Source of the DNA: Marinomonas maritima
GTDB taxonomy: Bacteria; Pseudomonadota; Gammaproteobacteria; Pseudomonadales; Marinomonadaceae
Length of the DNA stretch: 64,000 nt
NCBI RefSeq assembly: GCF_024435075.2
Contig: NZ_JAMZEG020000005.1
Coordinates: forward strand, 1-64,000
Direction of reading: 5' to 3'
In this document: piece after piece, positions 1 through 9,326 of the stretch
How positions within the stretch are numbered: position 1 is the first letter of the stretch
Layout: each line of letters opens with the position of its first letter
The notes under the pieces: generated by a model
What the model was told of the DNA's origin: nothing
Database searches by the model: none
The model's input: only the letters and a program-made list of their open reading frames with translations
Translations under genes and position numbers: made by a program

Positions 1-1501
1 TTTCCAATTTTGGATTAATAATATCTGATTCCGGTGAATTAGGTACAATCCAGCTTGATTTGAGTCGTTGTGTTTCAAGCTCAATCGCTTCGCGTTTTTT
101 ACAAAATGCAGCCCAACGTTCATCAGACACCAGACCCAATTCACGGCCTTTCTCTGTTAGGCGCATGTCGGCATTGTCTTCACGTAAAATCAAACGATAT
201 TCCGCACGACTGGTAAACATACGATAAGGTTCTTTGGTTCCCATAGAAATCAAATCATCTACCAATACACCAAGATAGGCTTCATCACGACGAGGTGTCC
301 AAGCATCTTTATCTTGTGCCAGTAATGCCGCGTTTAAACCCGCCAATAAACCTTGCGCCCCCGCTTCTTCATAACCGGTTGTACCGTTGATTTGTCCGGC
401 GAAAAACAAACCTGGCATGTGTTTGGTTTCTAAAGAATATTTTAAATCTTGAGGATTAAAGTAATCGTATTCGATAGCGTAACCAGGACGCATAATATGC
501 GCGTTTTCCATTCCTTTCATCGAGCGAACTAGCTCAATTTGAACATCAAACGGCAAGGACGTCGAAATACCATTGGGGTAAAGTTCGTGTGTTGTTAAAC
601 CTTCTGGCTCAATAAAAATCTGATGTGAATTTTTATCCGCAAAGCGCACTATTTTGTCTTCAATAGAAGGACAATAACGCGGCCCTACCCCTTCAATTAC
701 ACCAGTATACATAGGAGACCGATCCATACCAGCACGAATAATGTCATGAGTTCGTTCATTGGTATGGGTAATAAAACATTCAATTTGACGAGGATGCATC
801 GCTCTATTTCCCATGTACGACATAACGGGCGTAGTGTCGTCGCCGGGTTGTGCTTGCATTTGGGAAAAATCAACTGAACGTGCATCAACTCTAGGCGGTG
901 TACCTGTTTTTAAACGATCAACTCGAAACGGTAGAGCGCGTAACTTTTCGGCCAAACCTATTGAAGGTGGATCTCCAGCTCGGCCACCAGAATGATTCTG
1001 TAAACCAATGTGTATGATGCCACCTAAAAAAGTCCCCGCGGTTAACACGACGGTTTTACCATTAAAACGAATACCAGTTTGGGTAATAATACCTCGAGCG
1101 GCACCATCTTCAACGATGAGATCTTCTACGGATTGTTGAAAAAGCCAAAGATTTTCTTGATTTTCTAATTTATAACGAATAGCCGCTTTATATAATATGC
1201 GGTCAGCTTGAGCACGAGTTGCTCGAACAGCTGGACCTTTTCGAGAGTTCAAGGTGCGAAATTGAATACCTGCTTTATCGGTTGCCAATGCCATAGCACC
1301 ATCCAAAGCATCAATTTCTTTTACTAAATGGGATTTTCCAATGCCACCAATAGCAGGGTTACAGGACATTTGTCCTAAAGTTTCAATGTTGTGGGAAAGT
1401 AACAATGTTTTAACGCCCATACGTGCTGAAGCCAAAGCAGCTTCTGTACCAGCATGTCCACCACCAACCACAATCACATCAAAGCGACTTGGGAAATCCA
1501 C
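1..1501 (-). CDS. mnmG: tRNA uridine-5-carboxymethylaminomethyl modification enzyme MnmG (GidA), 3' end beyond window
   Basis: With MnmE, MnmG installs the cmnm5 group on wobble uridine-34 of certain tRNAs in the cytoplasm. The reverse-strand frame is open from position 1501 to the window edge (500 codons), so the C-terminus (roughly the last 130 residues of a ~630-residue family) is missing. The N-terminus reads DVIVVGGGHAGTEAA, the FAD-binding GxGxxG fold, followed by MSCNPAIGGIGKSHLV, NHSGGRAGDPPS and GTTGYEEAGAQGL, all hallmarks of the family. I chose the GTG at 1499-1501 (VDFPSRFDV) because it aligns with the family N-terminus, has GAGG 5 bases upstream, and no ATG lies upstream in frame. 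It faces an AT-rich non-coding region, and its usual neighbour mnmE is 14 kb away. Confidence 0.96.
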   Translation of the reverse strand, partial: MDFPSRFDVIVVGGGHAGTEAALASARMGVKTLLLSHNIETLGQMSCNPAIGGIGKSHLVKEIDALDGAMALATDKAGIQFRTLNSRKGPAVRATRAQADRILYKAAIRYKLENQENLWLFQQSVEDLIVEDGAARGIITQTGIRFNGKTVVLTAGTFLGGIIHIGLQNHSGGRAGDPPSIGLAEKLRALPFRVDRLKTGTPPRVDARSVDFSQMQAQPGDDTTPVMSYMGNRAMHPRQIECFITHTNERTHDIIRAGMDRSPMYTGVIEGVGPRYCPSIEDKIVRFADKNSHQIFIEPEGLTTHELYPNGISTSLPFDVQIELVRSMKGMENAHIMRPGYAIEYDYFNPQDLKYSLETKHMPGLFFAGQINGTTGYEEAGAQGLLAGLNAALLAQDKDAWTPRRDEAYLGVLVDDLISMGTKEPYRMFTSRAEYRLILREDNADMRLTEKGRELGLVSDERWAAFCKKREAIELETQRLKSSWIVPNSPESDIINPKLE

Positions 1502-2383
1502 AGGAACCTCGGTATTACTAAATAGAAAAATGAATGAAAAACGATCAACTATCGATAAGGCCGCTTAGTATATAGGCAAAATTCTAAAAAGGAAGTGAGT
1601 GAAATCCCATTTACCCGGTCATCAATATTAATATATATAAGTAGTATATAAGGTCTTTTGTTATTGTTATGTTTATATAGGAAGCAAAAATCTGTTAGTA
1701 AGTATTTTTTATACATATAAATCATATTGATACAGCGATGACATCTTGTGAACTATCCCCCTCTCTTCCTGTGTTGTGGGTAACTTATTCCTGTGTATAA
1801 AAGTACCACTTATACACGGCCTGATTTTTACCTCTAAGTTGTTAAAAACTGTGCAAAACTTCTTATCAACCTATTACCATACTTATCAACAGGTGGTTTT
1901 TTTTAAATAGTCGATATTAAGTTGTTGATTTTTAAAAGTTTAATTTATTTTATAAGCATTTTTTTGCCTTTATTTTAAAAAAACAATCCACAAGCAAAAA
2001 AATTAAAATTTCTAATTAATTGTATTTTTATGACTTATAAATGTGAATAGTTTCCATAGACGCTGGTTTTCAAAGGGGTTGAAGCATTGTGGAGAAAGAA
2101 AGACAATTTTTTAAAATCACTCTCTGTGAGTAACTTTAATTTTTTGACTCTTTGAAAGTGACTTTAATCAAGGCTAACTGCCAAAATGAAGACTTGTTTG
2201 TATAGAGCAATAAAAAATAGCTACTTGTCGGTCGGAAAGGAAGGCTGACTGGGTCGTGATTGATAGGAATGTCACTGACTAGTAATGTAACTGACTAGCA
2301 ATGAAGGCATCTCCTTAGTGGGCACGTCTTTCAAAAAAGTCACGTAAAAATGAAGGTTTGCTTTGTGGGGAGAAAGACAAATA
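1502..2383. other. AT-rich intergenic region with scattered DnaA-box-like sites (possible secondary or ancestral origin region)
   Basis: Almost 900 bases without a convincing gene, very rich in A and T between 1620 and 2060. One consensus DnaA box (TGTGTATAA, 1792-1800) and one near-match (TTATACACG, 1810-1818) are close together. Weaker matches are TGTGGGTAA (1775-1783) and TTATCAACA (1883-1891). Long A/T runs follow (1897-2040) and could serve as an unwinding element. Position next to mnmG resembles the E. coli and Vibrio oriC location, but the box density is much lower than before dnaA, and I see no GATC cluster. A two-unit 16-bp tandem repeat lies at 2268-2299. The mnmG promoter should be in the left part. 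Confidence 0.5.
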
Positions 2384-2422
2384 AAAAAAGCGCCCTCTAT
2401 ACTTAATAGAGAACGCTTTTTA
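2384..2422. terminator. Bidirectional intrinsic terminator after the alcohol dehydrogenase
   Basis: An inverted repeat pairs AAAAAGCG with CGCTTTTT and an inner CTCTAT with ATAGAG, separated by a two-base mismatch. It is flanked by an A-run on the left and a T-run on the right. It lies 45 bases beyond the stop codon of the minus-strand dehydrogenase, so it most likely ends that transcript. Confidence 0.75.
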
Positions 2423-2466
2423 TTGCTAGATTTTTTGTTCCTAAGAAGAACGAAGAAATTTAACGA

Positions 2467-3522
2467 TTAGCTGTTTTTAAGGCTTTTCATGTCAATGATA
2501 AAGCGATATTTAACATCGCCTTTTTTCATGCGTTTATACGCCTCGTTGATATCTTGGATATTAATCATCTCAGCATCACATTCAATATTATGTTCAGCAC
2601 AAAAATCTAATACTTCTTGAGTTTCTGCAATGCCACCAATCAAAGAGCCTGTCAGAATACGGCGTTTTAATACCAAATTAGCAGCATGAACAGTGGGATC
2701 CATTGGTTCAATCAAACCAACTAAAATGTGTACACCATCGACCTTTAAGCAATTGAGGTAGGGGTTTAAATCATGTTGAACAGGAATAGTGTCTAGTAAA
2801 AAATCAAAATTCATTGCCACTGCTTGCATTTGGGTGTCGTCGGTTGAAACAACAACGTGATCGGCGCCTTGTTTTTTTGCTTCGGCTATTTTATTTTCAG
2901 AACGAGTAAAAATAGTGACTTCCGCGCCCAATGCTTTGGCTAATTTAACCCCCATGTGACCTAAGCCGCCCATACCTAGAATACCAATTTTATCACCTGC
3001 TTTGACGCCATAATGACGCAGTGGTGAAAATGTGGTTACACCAGCGCATAATAATGGCGCTGCTTTACTGGCATCAAGTGCTTCTGGAATGGACAAAACG
3101 AATTTTTCACGGACAACGATATGATCAGAATAACCGCCGTAAGTTAAGGTGCCGTCAATTAAATCGTGAGCCCCATAAGTTCCAACGGGGTTATTATCAC
3201 AATATTGTTCTAAGTCCGCTGAACAGTGTGAACAATGTTGACAAGAGTCAACCATACAACCAACGCCGACAACATCACCCACTTTGTATTTAGATACTTT
3301 ACTGCCGATTTCTGTGACTTTACCGACAATTTCATGACCAGGAACGATTGGGTAATTACTTGGCCCCCAATCACTTTCCGCCGTATGAATATCAGAGTGA
3401 CAAACACCACAATACAGAATATCTATATTTACATCGTCTTCACGAAGAGAGCGGCGTTCAAATGAAAATGGTGCTAAAGGGGTTGTTGCAGAGAGTGCCG
3501 CATACGATTTTGCTTGGCTCAT
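2467..3522 (-). CDS. Zinc-dependent NAD(P)H alcohol/aldehyde dehydrogenase, YahK/cinnamyl-alcohol-dehydrogenase type
   Basis: A 351-residue medium-chain dehydrogenase that probably reduces aldehydes with NADPH in the cytosol. Catalytic zinc ligands are visible as C41 in YCGVCHSD, H63 in PGHE and C160 in LLCAG. Structural zinc is held by C94, C97, C100 and C108. The Rossmann motif GMGGLG is at 184-189. The ending DVKYRFIID matches E. coli YahK closely. The ATG has GGAG about 10 bases upstream. It is divergent from an AraC regulator whose N-terminal domain resembles YqhC, the activator of aldehyde reductase YqhD in E. coli, so an aldehyde-response pair is likely. The substrate cannot be read from the sequence. 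Confidence 0.93.
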   Translation of the reverse strand: MSQAKSYAALSATTPLAPFSFERRSLREDDVNIDILYCGVCHSDIHTAESDWGPSNYPIVPGHEIVGKVTEIGSKVSKYKVGDVVGVGCMVDSCQHCSHCSADLEQYCDNNPVGTYGAHDLIDGTLTYGGYSDHIVVREKFVLSIPEALDASKAAPLLCAGVTTFSPLRHYGVKAGDKIGILGMGGLGHMGVKLAKALGAEVTIFTRSENKIAEAKKQGADHVVVSTDDTQMQAVAMNFDFLLDTIPVQHDLNPYLNCLKVDGVHILVGLIEPMDPTVHAANLVLKRRILTGSLIGGIAETQEVLDFCAEHNIECDAEMINIQDINEAYKRMKKGDVKYRFIIDMKSLKNS

Positions 3523-3710
3523 AAATTATGACTCCAGAGTTTGAACATGAAATACGTGATGGCTAGTTTAGAGTAAATTTCCTCGTTTTGTGTTGTGCAT
3601 TTTTGTTATAGTTTTGCCTATTCCTCTAAATAAAGAAAATTTAACTTTTCCTACACAATCTTGAGTGGATACTAAATTTATTGATTTTTTTATAGATAGG
3701 CCAATCGAAG

Positions 3711-4589
3711 ATGACCGATAGAAACTTAGTTGATTTGATCAAAACTCTGATGATAGAGGATGGCTTTTTAGACACCTCAATTGCCAATGTTCGACTAATG
3801 CGCAGTGAAAAATCCTTCCCGAGGATGCCGCTTATTTACAGTCCAGGATTGACTATCATAGTTCAAGGTCGAAAAATTGGTTATTTAGGTGATCGTGAAA
3901 TTCACTACAATTCCGGTCATTATTTAGTACAAACCCTTCCTTTGCCTTTTGAATGTGAAACCTTTGCCAGTAAAGAAGAACCCCTTTTTGGCGTGTCGAT
4001 TAATATAGATCCTGCATTATTATCTGAGTTGGTTTCTGATACTACTGAAAGTAACTTAAAGCTGTCTGTACCTTATTTTCCCATGTCATCTGTTGCTATG
4101 AGTCCAGACATGGAAGAAGCCGTTAAACGACTTATTAGAGCGCTACATGATCCAAAAACCGCAAAAACCATGGGACAGAGTCGAGTGAGAGAAGTCATTT
4201 TTGAAGCTTTACAAAGCCCGCAAGGCGATGCTTTACGGGCCCTTGTTGTAAACCAAGGTCGTTTTTCTCAAATTGTCCATTCTTTGAAACAGCTGCAGTT
4301 GCAATTAGATCAAGAAGTGCGAATTGAACAACTCGCCGAAGGCGCCAATATGAGCGTTTCCAGCTTTCACCATCATTTTAAAGCCGTTGCAGGGTCTTCT
4401 CCTTTGCAATATTTAAAGAGACTCCGTTTATTGAAAGCGCAAATGCTGCTTAATCAAGGCCACCTAAATGTGGGCCAAATTGCTTTAGAAGTCGGCTACA
4501 AAAGCATTCATCAGTTTAGTCGAGATTATAAGCGGTATTTTGGTGTGCCACCGACCAAAGACAAGCAAAAAGATGAAGTGGCTGTGTGA
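3711..4589 (+). CDS. AraC-family transcriptional regulator (YqhC-like N-terminal domain)
   Basis: A 292-residue regulator. Residues 20-165 look like the AraC-type N-terminal cupin-like domain (PRMPLIYSPGLTIIVQGRK), and residues 190-285 hold two helix-turn-helix motifs (IEQLAEGANMSVSSFHHHFKAVAGSSPLQYLKRLRL and VGQIALEVGYKSIHQFSRDYKRYFG, each quoted in part from the family signature). It is transcribed away from the alcohol dehydrogenase across 188 bases. By family precedent it would activate that gene in response to reactive aldehydes; this is inference. The next gene, acuR, is separated by its own operator and is probably a different unit. Confidence 0.9.
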   Translation: MTDRNLVDLIKTLMIEDGFLDTSIANVRLMRSEKSFPRMPLIYSPGLTIIVQGRKIGYLGDREIHYNSGHYLVQTLPLPFECETFASKEEPLFGVSINIDPALLSELVSDTTESNLKLSVPYFPMSSVAMSPDMEEAVKRLIRALHDPKTAKTMGQSRVREVIFEALQSPQGDALRALVVNQGRFSQIVHSLKQLQLQLDQEVRIEQLAEGANMSVSSFHHHFKAVAGSSPLQYLKRLRLLKAQMLLNQGHLNVGQIALEVGYKSIHQFSRDYKRYFGVPPTKDKQKDEVAV

Positions 4590-4617
4590 AATAAGTTATA
4601 CAGAAATTTGATTTTAG

Positions 4618-4632
4618 TAGACGACTGGTCTA
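4618..4632. promoter_or_regulatory. Likely AcuR operator upstream of acuR
   Basis: An inverted repeat, TAGAC-N5-GTCTA, that recurs almost identically at 5402-5418 before acuI (15 of 17 bases are shared across TAGACGAnnGGTCTAAA). TetR regulators usually bind such palindromes at their own promoter and at their target. Its position implies that acuR translation begins downstream of it. Confidence 0.8.
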
Positions 4633-4673
4633 AATTTATTGCTCTTGTGTTTTATCCGTATAGGTATGGCAAT

Positions 4674-5339
4674 TTGCTCAATTTCATTCATGAACAAGAC
4701 TTAATAATAAATGCCCCCGAAAAGCCTCGTCGAGGACGACCAAAAAAGCTGTCTGCTGATTCTTTTGATACGCGTGAATCTTTGTTAAGAGCAGGTATGT
4801 TAATGCTGACGGAAATCGGCTTTTCTCGTAGTGGTATTGACCCTATTTTAAAGTCTGTAGGGGTTCCTAAAGGGTCTTTTTATCACTATTTTTCTAGTAA
4901 AGAGGTGTTTGGTCTTGCTGTTCTTCAGCGCTATCGTTGTTACTTTGAAGCTAAATTAGATCGTTTTTTATTAGATGACGCTTTTTCTCCTTTAGAGCGA
5001 TTGCAGCGGTTTGCAAAGGATGCTCAGGACGGTATTGTGCGTCATGACTTTAAACGAGGCTGTTTAGTGGGTAATTTAGAGCAAGAATCGCCTAATTTAT
5101 CCAATGTGTTTCGTGAGCAACTTCAAGAGACTTATCAGAGCTGGCAAATTCGTGTCGCTGCGTGCCTTCTGCTGGCATTGAAAGCGGGTGAAATTAAGCT
5201 GCATAATTCTATTGAAGATACATCTCAAGCATTTTGGATTGGTTGGGAAGGTGCGGTTCACCGGACACGATTAATGAAAGACACTCAGCCCTTAAGTCTT
5301 TTCTTAGACTTCTTTATACAGGCGATTAAGGTGAAATAG
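4674..5339 (+). CDS. acuR: TetR-family repressor AcuR (acrylate/acryloyl-CoA-responsive)
   Basis: TetR-family repressor with an N-terminal HTH (KPRRGRPKK arm, then VGVPKGSFYHYFSSKE) and a ligand domain containing RGCLVGNLEQE and QAFWIGWEGAV, which are distinctive of Rhodobacter AcuR. The open frame reaches back to a TTG at 4608, but that would place the operator inside the gene. I prefer the TTG at 4674, which has AGG about 9 bases upstream and gives 222 residues, close to known AcuR proteins. No ATG is available before the HTH, so the start is uncertain. The partner acuI follows after a terminator and a second operator copy. AcuR is known to repress acuI until acrylate-derived ligand appears. 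Confidence 0.88.
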   Translation: MLNFIHEQDLIINAPEKPRRGRPKKLSADSFDTRESLLRAGMLMLTEIGFSRSGIDPILKSVGVPKGSFYHYFSSKEVFGLAVLQRYRCYFEAKLDRFLLDDAFSPLERLQRFAKDAQDGIVRHDFKRGCLVGNLEQESPNLSNVFREQLQETYQSWQIRVAACLLLALKAGEIKLHNSIEDTSQAFWIGWEGAVHRTRLMKDTQPLSLFLDFFIQAIKVK

Positions 5340-5363
5340 CCTTGTTGTTCTCTGGAACCATGG

Positions 5364-5391
5364 AGCCAAGCATCATTACTTGGCTTTTTTT
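5364..5391 (+). terminator. Intrinsic terminator after acuR
   Basis: AGCCAAG pairs with CTTGGCT around an 8-base loop, followed by a run of T. It begins 25 bases after the acuR stop, so acuR and acuI are probably separate transcripts. Confidence 0.85.
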
Positions 5392-5401
5392 AGTTATTTA
5401 A

Positions 5402-5418
5402 TTAGACGATCGGTCTAA
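5402..5418. promoter_or_regulatory. Likely AcuR operator upstream of acuI
   Basis: Inverted repeat TTAGAC-N5-GTCTAA ending 13 bases before the acuI start codon and near-identical to the site at 4618-4632. A repressor bound here would block the acuI promoter or early transcript. Confidence 0.82.
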
Positions 5419-5431
5419 AAGTGGAGGTAAT

Positions 5432-6412
5432 ATGTTTAAAGGTGTATTGATTACTCAAGAAGATAAAAAAAATTTAGTGTCTGTGACAGAATTGAATGAA
5501 AGCCAGTTGCCCGAAGGCGATGTCTTGGTGGATGTCTATTACAGTACGTTAAATTATAAAGATGGTTTAGCGATTACTGGTAAATCCCCCGTTGTTCGAT
5601 CCTTTCCTATGGTGCCCGGTATTGATTTGGTTGGCAAAGTGACTCAGTGTGACTCAGACGCTTTTTCTGAAGGGGATTGGGTATTATTGAATGGTTTTGG
5701 GGTGGGTGAAATGCACTGGGGCGGATTGGCTGAAAAAGCACGCTTAAAAAGTGATTGGCTCATCCCACTTCCAAAAGGTATAGAACCTAAGCAATCTATG
5801 TCAATAGGTACAGCGGGTTACACCGCCATGTTGTCGGTTTTAGCCCTTGAAAAACAAGGTGTTATGCCTAATTCTGGCGAAATTCTTGTCACTGGGGCAA
5901 ACGGTGGAGTGGGCAGCTTCGCCATTCGTTTGCTCAATCGTCTTGGTTATCATGTGGTGGCGTCAACAGGACGAATGGAAGAAACTGACTATTTAAAAGC
6001 ACTTGGCGCCAGTGAGGTTATTGATCGCAATACGCTTTCTGAGCCGGGTAAACCTTTGCAAAAAGAGCGTTGGGCTGGCGTCATCGATTGTGTTGGTAGT
6101 CATACCCTAGCCAATGCCTGTGCGAGCACAAAATACGGCGGTGTTGTTACCGCTTGTGGCTTAGCGCAAGGCATAGACTTCCCTGCTTCCGTCGCACCGT
6201 TTATTCTGCGTGGCGTCAAACTCATCGGCATCGACAGCGTGATGCGCCCTAAAGCGGATCGTATTGAAGCTTGGCAGCGTTTAAGTGAATTACTACAACC
6301 ACAAGATTTTGATGTAATCAGCACAGAAATTGGCTTAGAGGACGTTGTAGAAACGGCCTATAAATTACTTGATGGTCAAGTACGTGGTCGAGTGATTGTC
6401 GTAATAAGATAG
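5432..6412 (+). CDS. acuI: Acrylyl-CoA reductase AcuI (YhdH family)
   Basis: NADPH-dependent medium-chain reductase that converts acryloyl-CoA to propionyl-CoA, the detoxifying step in catabolism of acrylate and DMSP. The 326-residue protein has the YhdH-type start MFKGVLITQE, STLNYKDGLAITGKSPVV (residues 38-55) and the nucleotide-binding TGANGGVG at 154-161; it lacks the zinc cysteines of alcohol dehydrogenases. GGAGG precedes the ATG by 5 bases. Pairing with acuR and the shared operator makes the acrylate role stronger than for a lone YhdH. No DMSP lyase gene (dddD, dddL, dddP) is in this window, so the acrylate source is unknown. Confidence 0.92.
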   Translation: MFKGVLITQEDKKNLVSVTELNESQLPEGDVLVDVYYSTLNYKDGLAITGKSPVVRSFPMVPGIDLVGKVTQCDSDAFSEGDWVLLNGFGVGEMHWGGLAEKARLKSDWLIPLPKGIEPKQSMSIGTAGYTAMLSVLALEKQGVMPNSGEILVTGANGGVGSFAIRLLNRLGYHVVASTGRMEETDYLKALGASEVIDRNTLSEPGKPLQKERWAGVIDCVGSHTLANACASTKYGGVVTACGLAQGIDFPASVAPFILRGVKLIGIDSVMRPKADRIEAWQRLSELLQPQDFDVISTEIGLEDVVETAYKLLDGQVRGRVIVVIR

Positions 6413-6536
6413 GCTCTGTGATGAAAACAGCTTAGTTTATGGTGGAGTAAAAGCACAATCACAGATGCTATCTTGGCTGTTTTCCTTTCTTAACTTCAGT
6501 AATATGGCGTCGCCTTTATTATTGATTGGAGCCTCA

Positions 6537-7694
6537 ATGTACGTTTTAGACCCAGCTATCGCCATGCAAATAGTCAGCCGTACCATGAGTATTTTGGGAC
6601 ACAATGTGAATGTAATGAACAATCGTGGTGTGATTCTTGGCTCGGGCGATAATCTGCGTATTGGTGCTATTCATGAAGGGGCGTTATTAGCGATTACTCA
6701 AAATAGAGTGGTAGAAATTACCTCAGAAGCCGCATCAGGACTTATAGGAGTAAAGCCCGGTATTAATTTACCTCTTCATTATCAAGGTCAAATTATTGGT
6801 GTTATTGGTATCACAGGGGAATTCAAAGAAATAACGCCTTACGGGCAGTTATTGAAAATGACCGCTGAGATAATCGTTGAGCAAGCCAATTTACAAGACA
6901 AACTACAATGGGAAAATCGCCAAAAAGAAGAGTTTATTCTGCAACTGATTAAGGGGGATCTCCGGGATAAACCTCAGCTCATCGAATGGGCTTCTCAGTT
7001 AGGTATTTCTCTTGAAACGCCTAGAGTTGCAGCGATTATAGAGGTGAGCGATATAAACTCTAAAACTTTGAATAACGGTCATGATACGAACAATCTGAAA
7101 GAGGTATTACACCTTTTACAGTATCCTGAGCGTGGAAATTTAGTCGCTATGACGTCTCTGAATCAACTGGTTATTTTAAAACCTGCTTTTTTAGATGGAC
7201 ATAACTGGGATCCTACCCTAGAAAGTGCGCGTATTGATGAACTCTTAAAACGTTTGCCTCATCATATCAAAGACGGTACAAAAATTGCTCTAGGGCATTA
7301 TTTTCCAAATATAGATGGCATAGCGCATTCCTATCAAACGGCTCAGGAAACCTTGATCATTGGTAAGCAGTTTAACAATGAAGAGAGGAAGTATTTGTTT
7401 GAGGATTATTCTTTGCAGGTTTTATTATCTGGTCTTAAACATAATTGGCGAGGTGAGATTTTATCTAGTCATTACCAACAACTTCAATTCGCTGATAATA
7501 AAGGATCGTTACGAAAGACGCTCGCTGCCTACATTACTCATTTTGGGGATTTACAGCAGTGTGCTAATGCCTTACACATTCACCGTAATACGTTGCGGTA
7601 TCGGTTAGATAAAATTCAACACATTACCCAATTAGACATTCATGCATTAGAGGGTCTTTTTAGACTCTATTTAGGCCAATTAATTGCGGATTAA
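6537..7694 (+). CDS. cdaR: CdaR-type sugar diacid / glycerate transcriptional regulator
   Basis: The N-terminal 135 residues form a putative diacid-recognition domain (AMQIVSRTMSILGHNVNVMN, EGALLAITQNRVVEI, PGINLPLHYQGQIIGVIGITG) and the C-terminus is a PucR-type helix-turn-helix (CANALHIHRNTLRYRLDKI). This matches E. coli CdaR, activator of D-glucarate, galactarate and glycerate genes. The frame is open from 6465, but the ATG at 6537 has GGAG at the right spacing and gives 385 residues, the length of E. coli CdaR. Downstream lie a GntP-type permease and glycerate kinase, the expected targets. Confidence 0.92.
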   Translation: MYVLDPAIAMQIVSRTMSILGHNVNVMNNRGVILGSGDNLRIGAIHEGALLAITQNRVVEITSEAASGLIGVKPGINLPLHYQGQIIGVIGITGEFKEITPYGQLLKMTAEIIVEQANLQDKLQWENRQKEEFILQLIKGDLRDKPQLIEWASQLGISLETPRVAAIIEVSDINSKTLNNGHDTNNLKEVLHLLQYPERGNLVAMTSLNQLVILKPAFLDGHNWDPTLESARIDELLKRLPHHIKDGTKIALGHYFPNIDGIAHSYQTAQETLIIGKQFNNEERKYLFEDYSLQVLLSGLKHNWRGEILSSHYQQLQFADNKGSLRKTLAAYITHFGDLQQCANALHIHRNTLRYRLDKIQHITQLDIHALEGLFRLYLGQLIAD

Positions 7695-7884
7695 ATGACA
7701 GTAAAATGGCTTATTGAGAGTATAAAATTCAATAATTTTGTGCAAATGAACAAAAAAAGCATACAAAAGAGCGTTATATCCAGCTAAGTGGCTAAAGCTT
7801 AAGTTGGCTGTTTATTGAATAATAAAAGTCCTAAAAACAGGTGTCATTGACTCCAACACTAAAAATAAAAAAGGACATTACTCG

Positions 7885-9242
7885 ATGAGCTTAGTACTGA
7901 TCTTGATAGGGGTTATCGCCTTTATCGTCGTTGCAACATCTAAATTTAAACTTCACCCTTTCTTAACCCTGATATTAGCGGCATTTATCGCAGCGTTTGC
8001 TTATGGTTTACCTAGTAGTACCATTGCCAAAACGATTACATCGGGCTTTGGTGGGATTCTTGGATACATAGGACTAGTGATCGTCCTAGGTACGATTATT
8101 GGAACCATTTTAGAAAAAGCGGTGCCGCCATTACCATGGCCAATTGCGTTATTAAGCTTCTAGGAAAACGCTTTCCTACTTTAACCATGTCCTTGATTGG
8201 TTATATGGTTTCCATCCCCGTGTTCTGTGATTCTGGCTTTGTTATTTTAAACTCATTGAAACAGTCCATGGCAAATCGCATGAAAGTTTCCAGTGTGTCT
8301 ATGAGTGTGGCTCTGGCCACTGGGCTTTATGCGACACATACCTTTGTACCGCCAACGCCTGGCCCTATTGCGGCGGCAGGGAACTTAGGCCTAGAGTCAA
8401 ATTTGGGTTTGGTTATCTTGGTGGGTATTTTTGTCGCTGCTGTTGCGGCTTTGGCGGGAATGTTATGGGCAAATCACTTTACTAATATCGAGCCTGATGG
8501 TGAAGGCGCGGATGAACTAAAAGCTCAAAATGAAGATTACGAAACGTTAAAACAAAGCTACGGTACACTACCAAGCCCATTTAAAGCCTTTGCACCGATC
8601 TTTGTACCTATTTTATTAATATGCTTTGGATCTATTGCTGGTTTTCCTTCTGCACCTTTGGGAAAAGCGACTTTATACGATGCATTCGTCTTTTTAGGAC
8701 AACCTGTAAATGCCTTGTTAATTGGCCTGTTTTTATCTTTATTACTGTTAAAAAGTGATAAAAAAATAGAAGAGTTTAGCGAGCGCATTAGCCAAGGTTT
8801 GGTTGTTGCTGCTCCTATTTTATTAATCACAGGTGCCGGTGGTGCCTTTGGTGCGGTTCTTAAAGCGACGCCGATTGGTGAATTTCTTGGTACATCATTG
8901 TCTGCGCTTGGTATTGGTATCTTTATGCCATTTATTGTCGCCGCCGCGTTAAAGTCAGCACAAGGGTCTTCTACGGTGGCTTTAGTCGCAACATCAGCTT
9001 TGGTTGCGCCAATGTTGGGTGATATTGGCTTAGCCAGTGAAATGGGTCGCGTATTAACCGTAATGGCTATTGGTGCGGGTGCTATGACGGTTTCTCATGC
9101 CAATGATAGTTTCTTCTGGGTTGTAACTCAATTTAGCCGTATGAGCGTATCACAAGCTTATAAAGCGCAAACGATGGCGACCCTGATTCAGGGTGCTACG
9201 GCAATGTGCCTTGTGTATATTCTGAGCTTGTTCTTACTTTAA
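7885..9242 (+). pseudogene. GntP-family gluconate/glycerate permease, split by a one-base frameshift
   Basis: A polytopic inner-membrane transporter, presumably for glycerate given its neighbours. The first 78 or so codons (from ATG 7885, SD AAGGA) encode the N-terminal helices up to GTIIGTILEK. The protein then continues in another frame as SGAAITMANCVIKLLGKRFPTLT and on to the end at 9242. Family sequence requires six A after the G at 8113, but the window has five (8114-8118), so one base is missing. As read, translation stops at 8163. The rest is intact, without other stops, which suggests either a sequencing error in a homopolymer, recent inactivation or phase variation by slippage. Restored length would be about 452 residues, normal for the family. 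Confidence 0.88.
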
Positions 9243-9326
9243 TAGATTGCTTTCGCGCTTATTTAGATAATTAGATAGGCGCACTTACTGCTTTGATTTA
9301 AAGATCAAAAGCATAAAAGGACGAGT

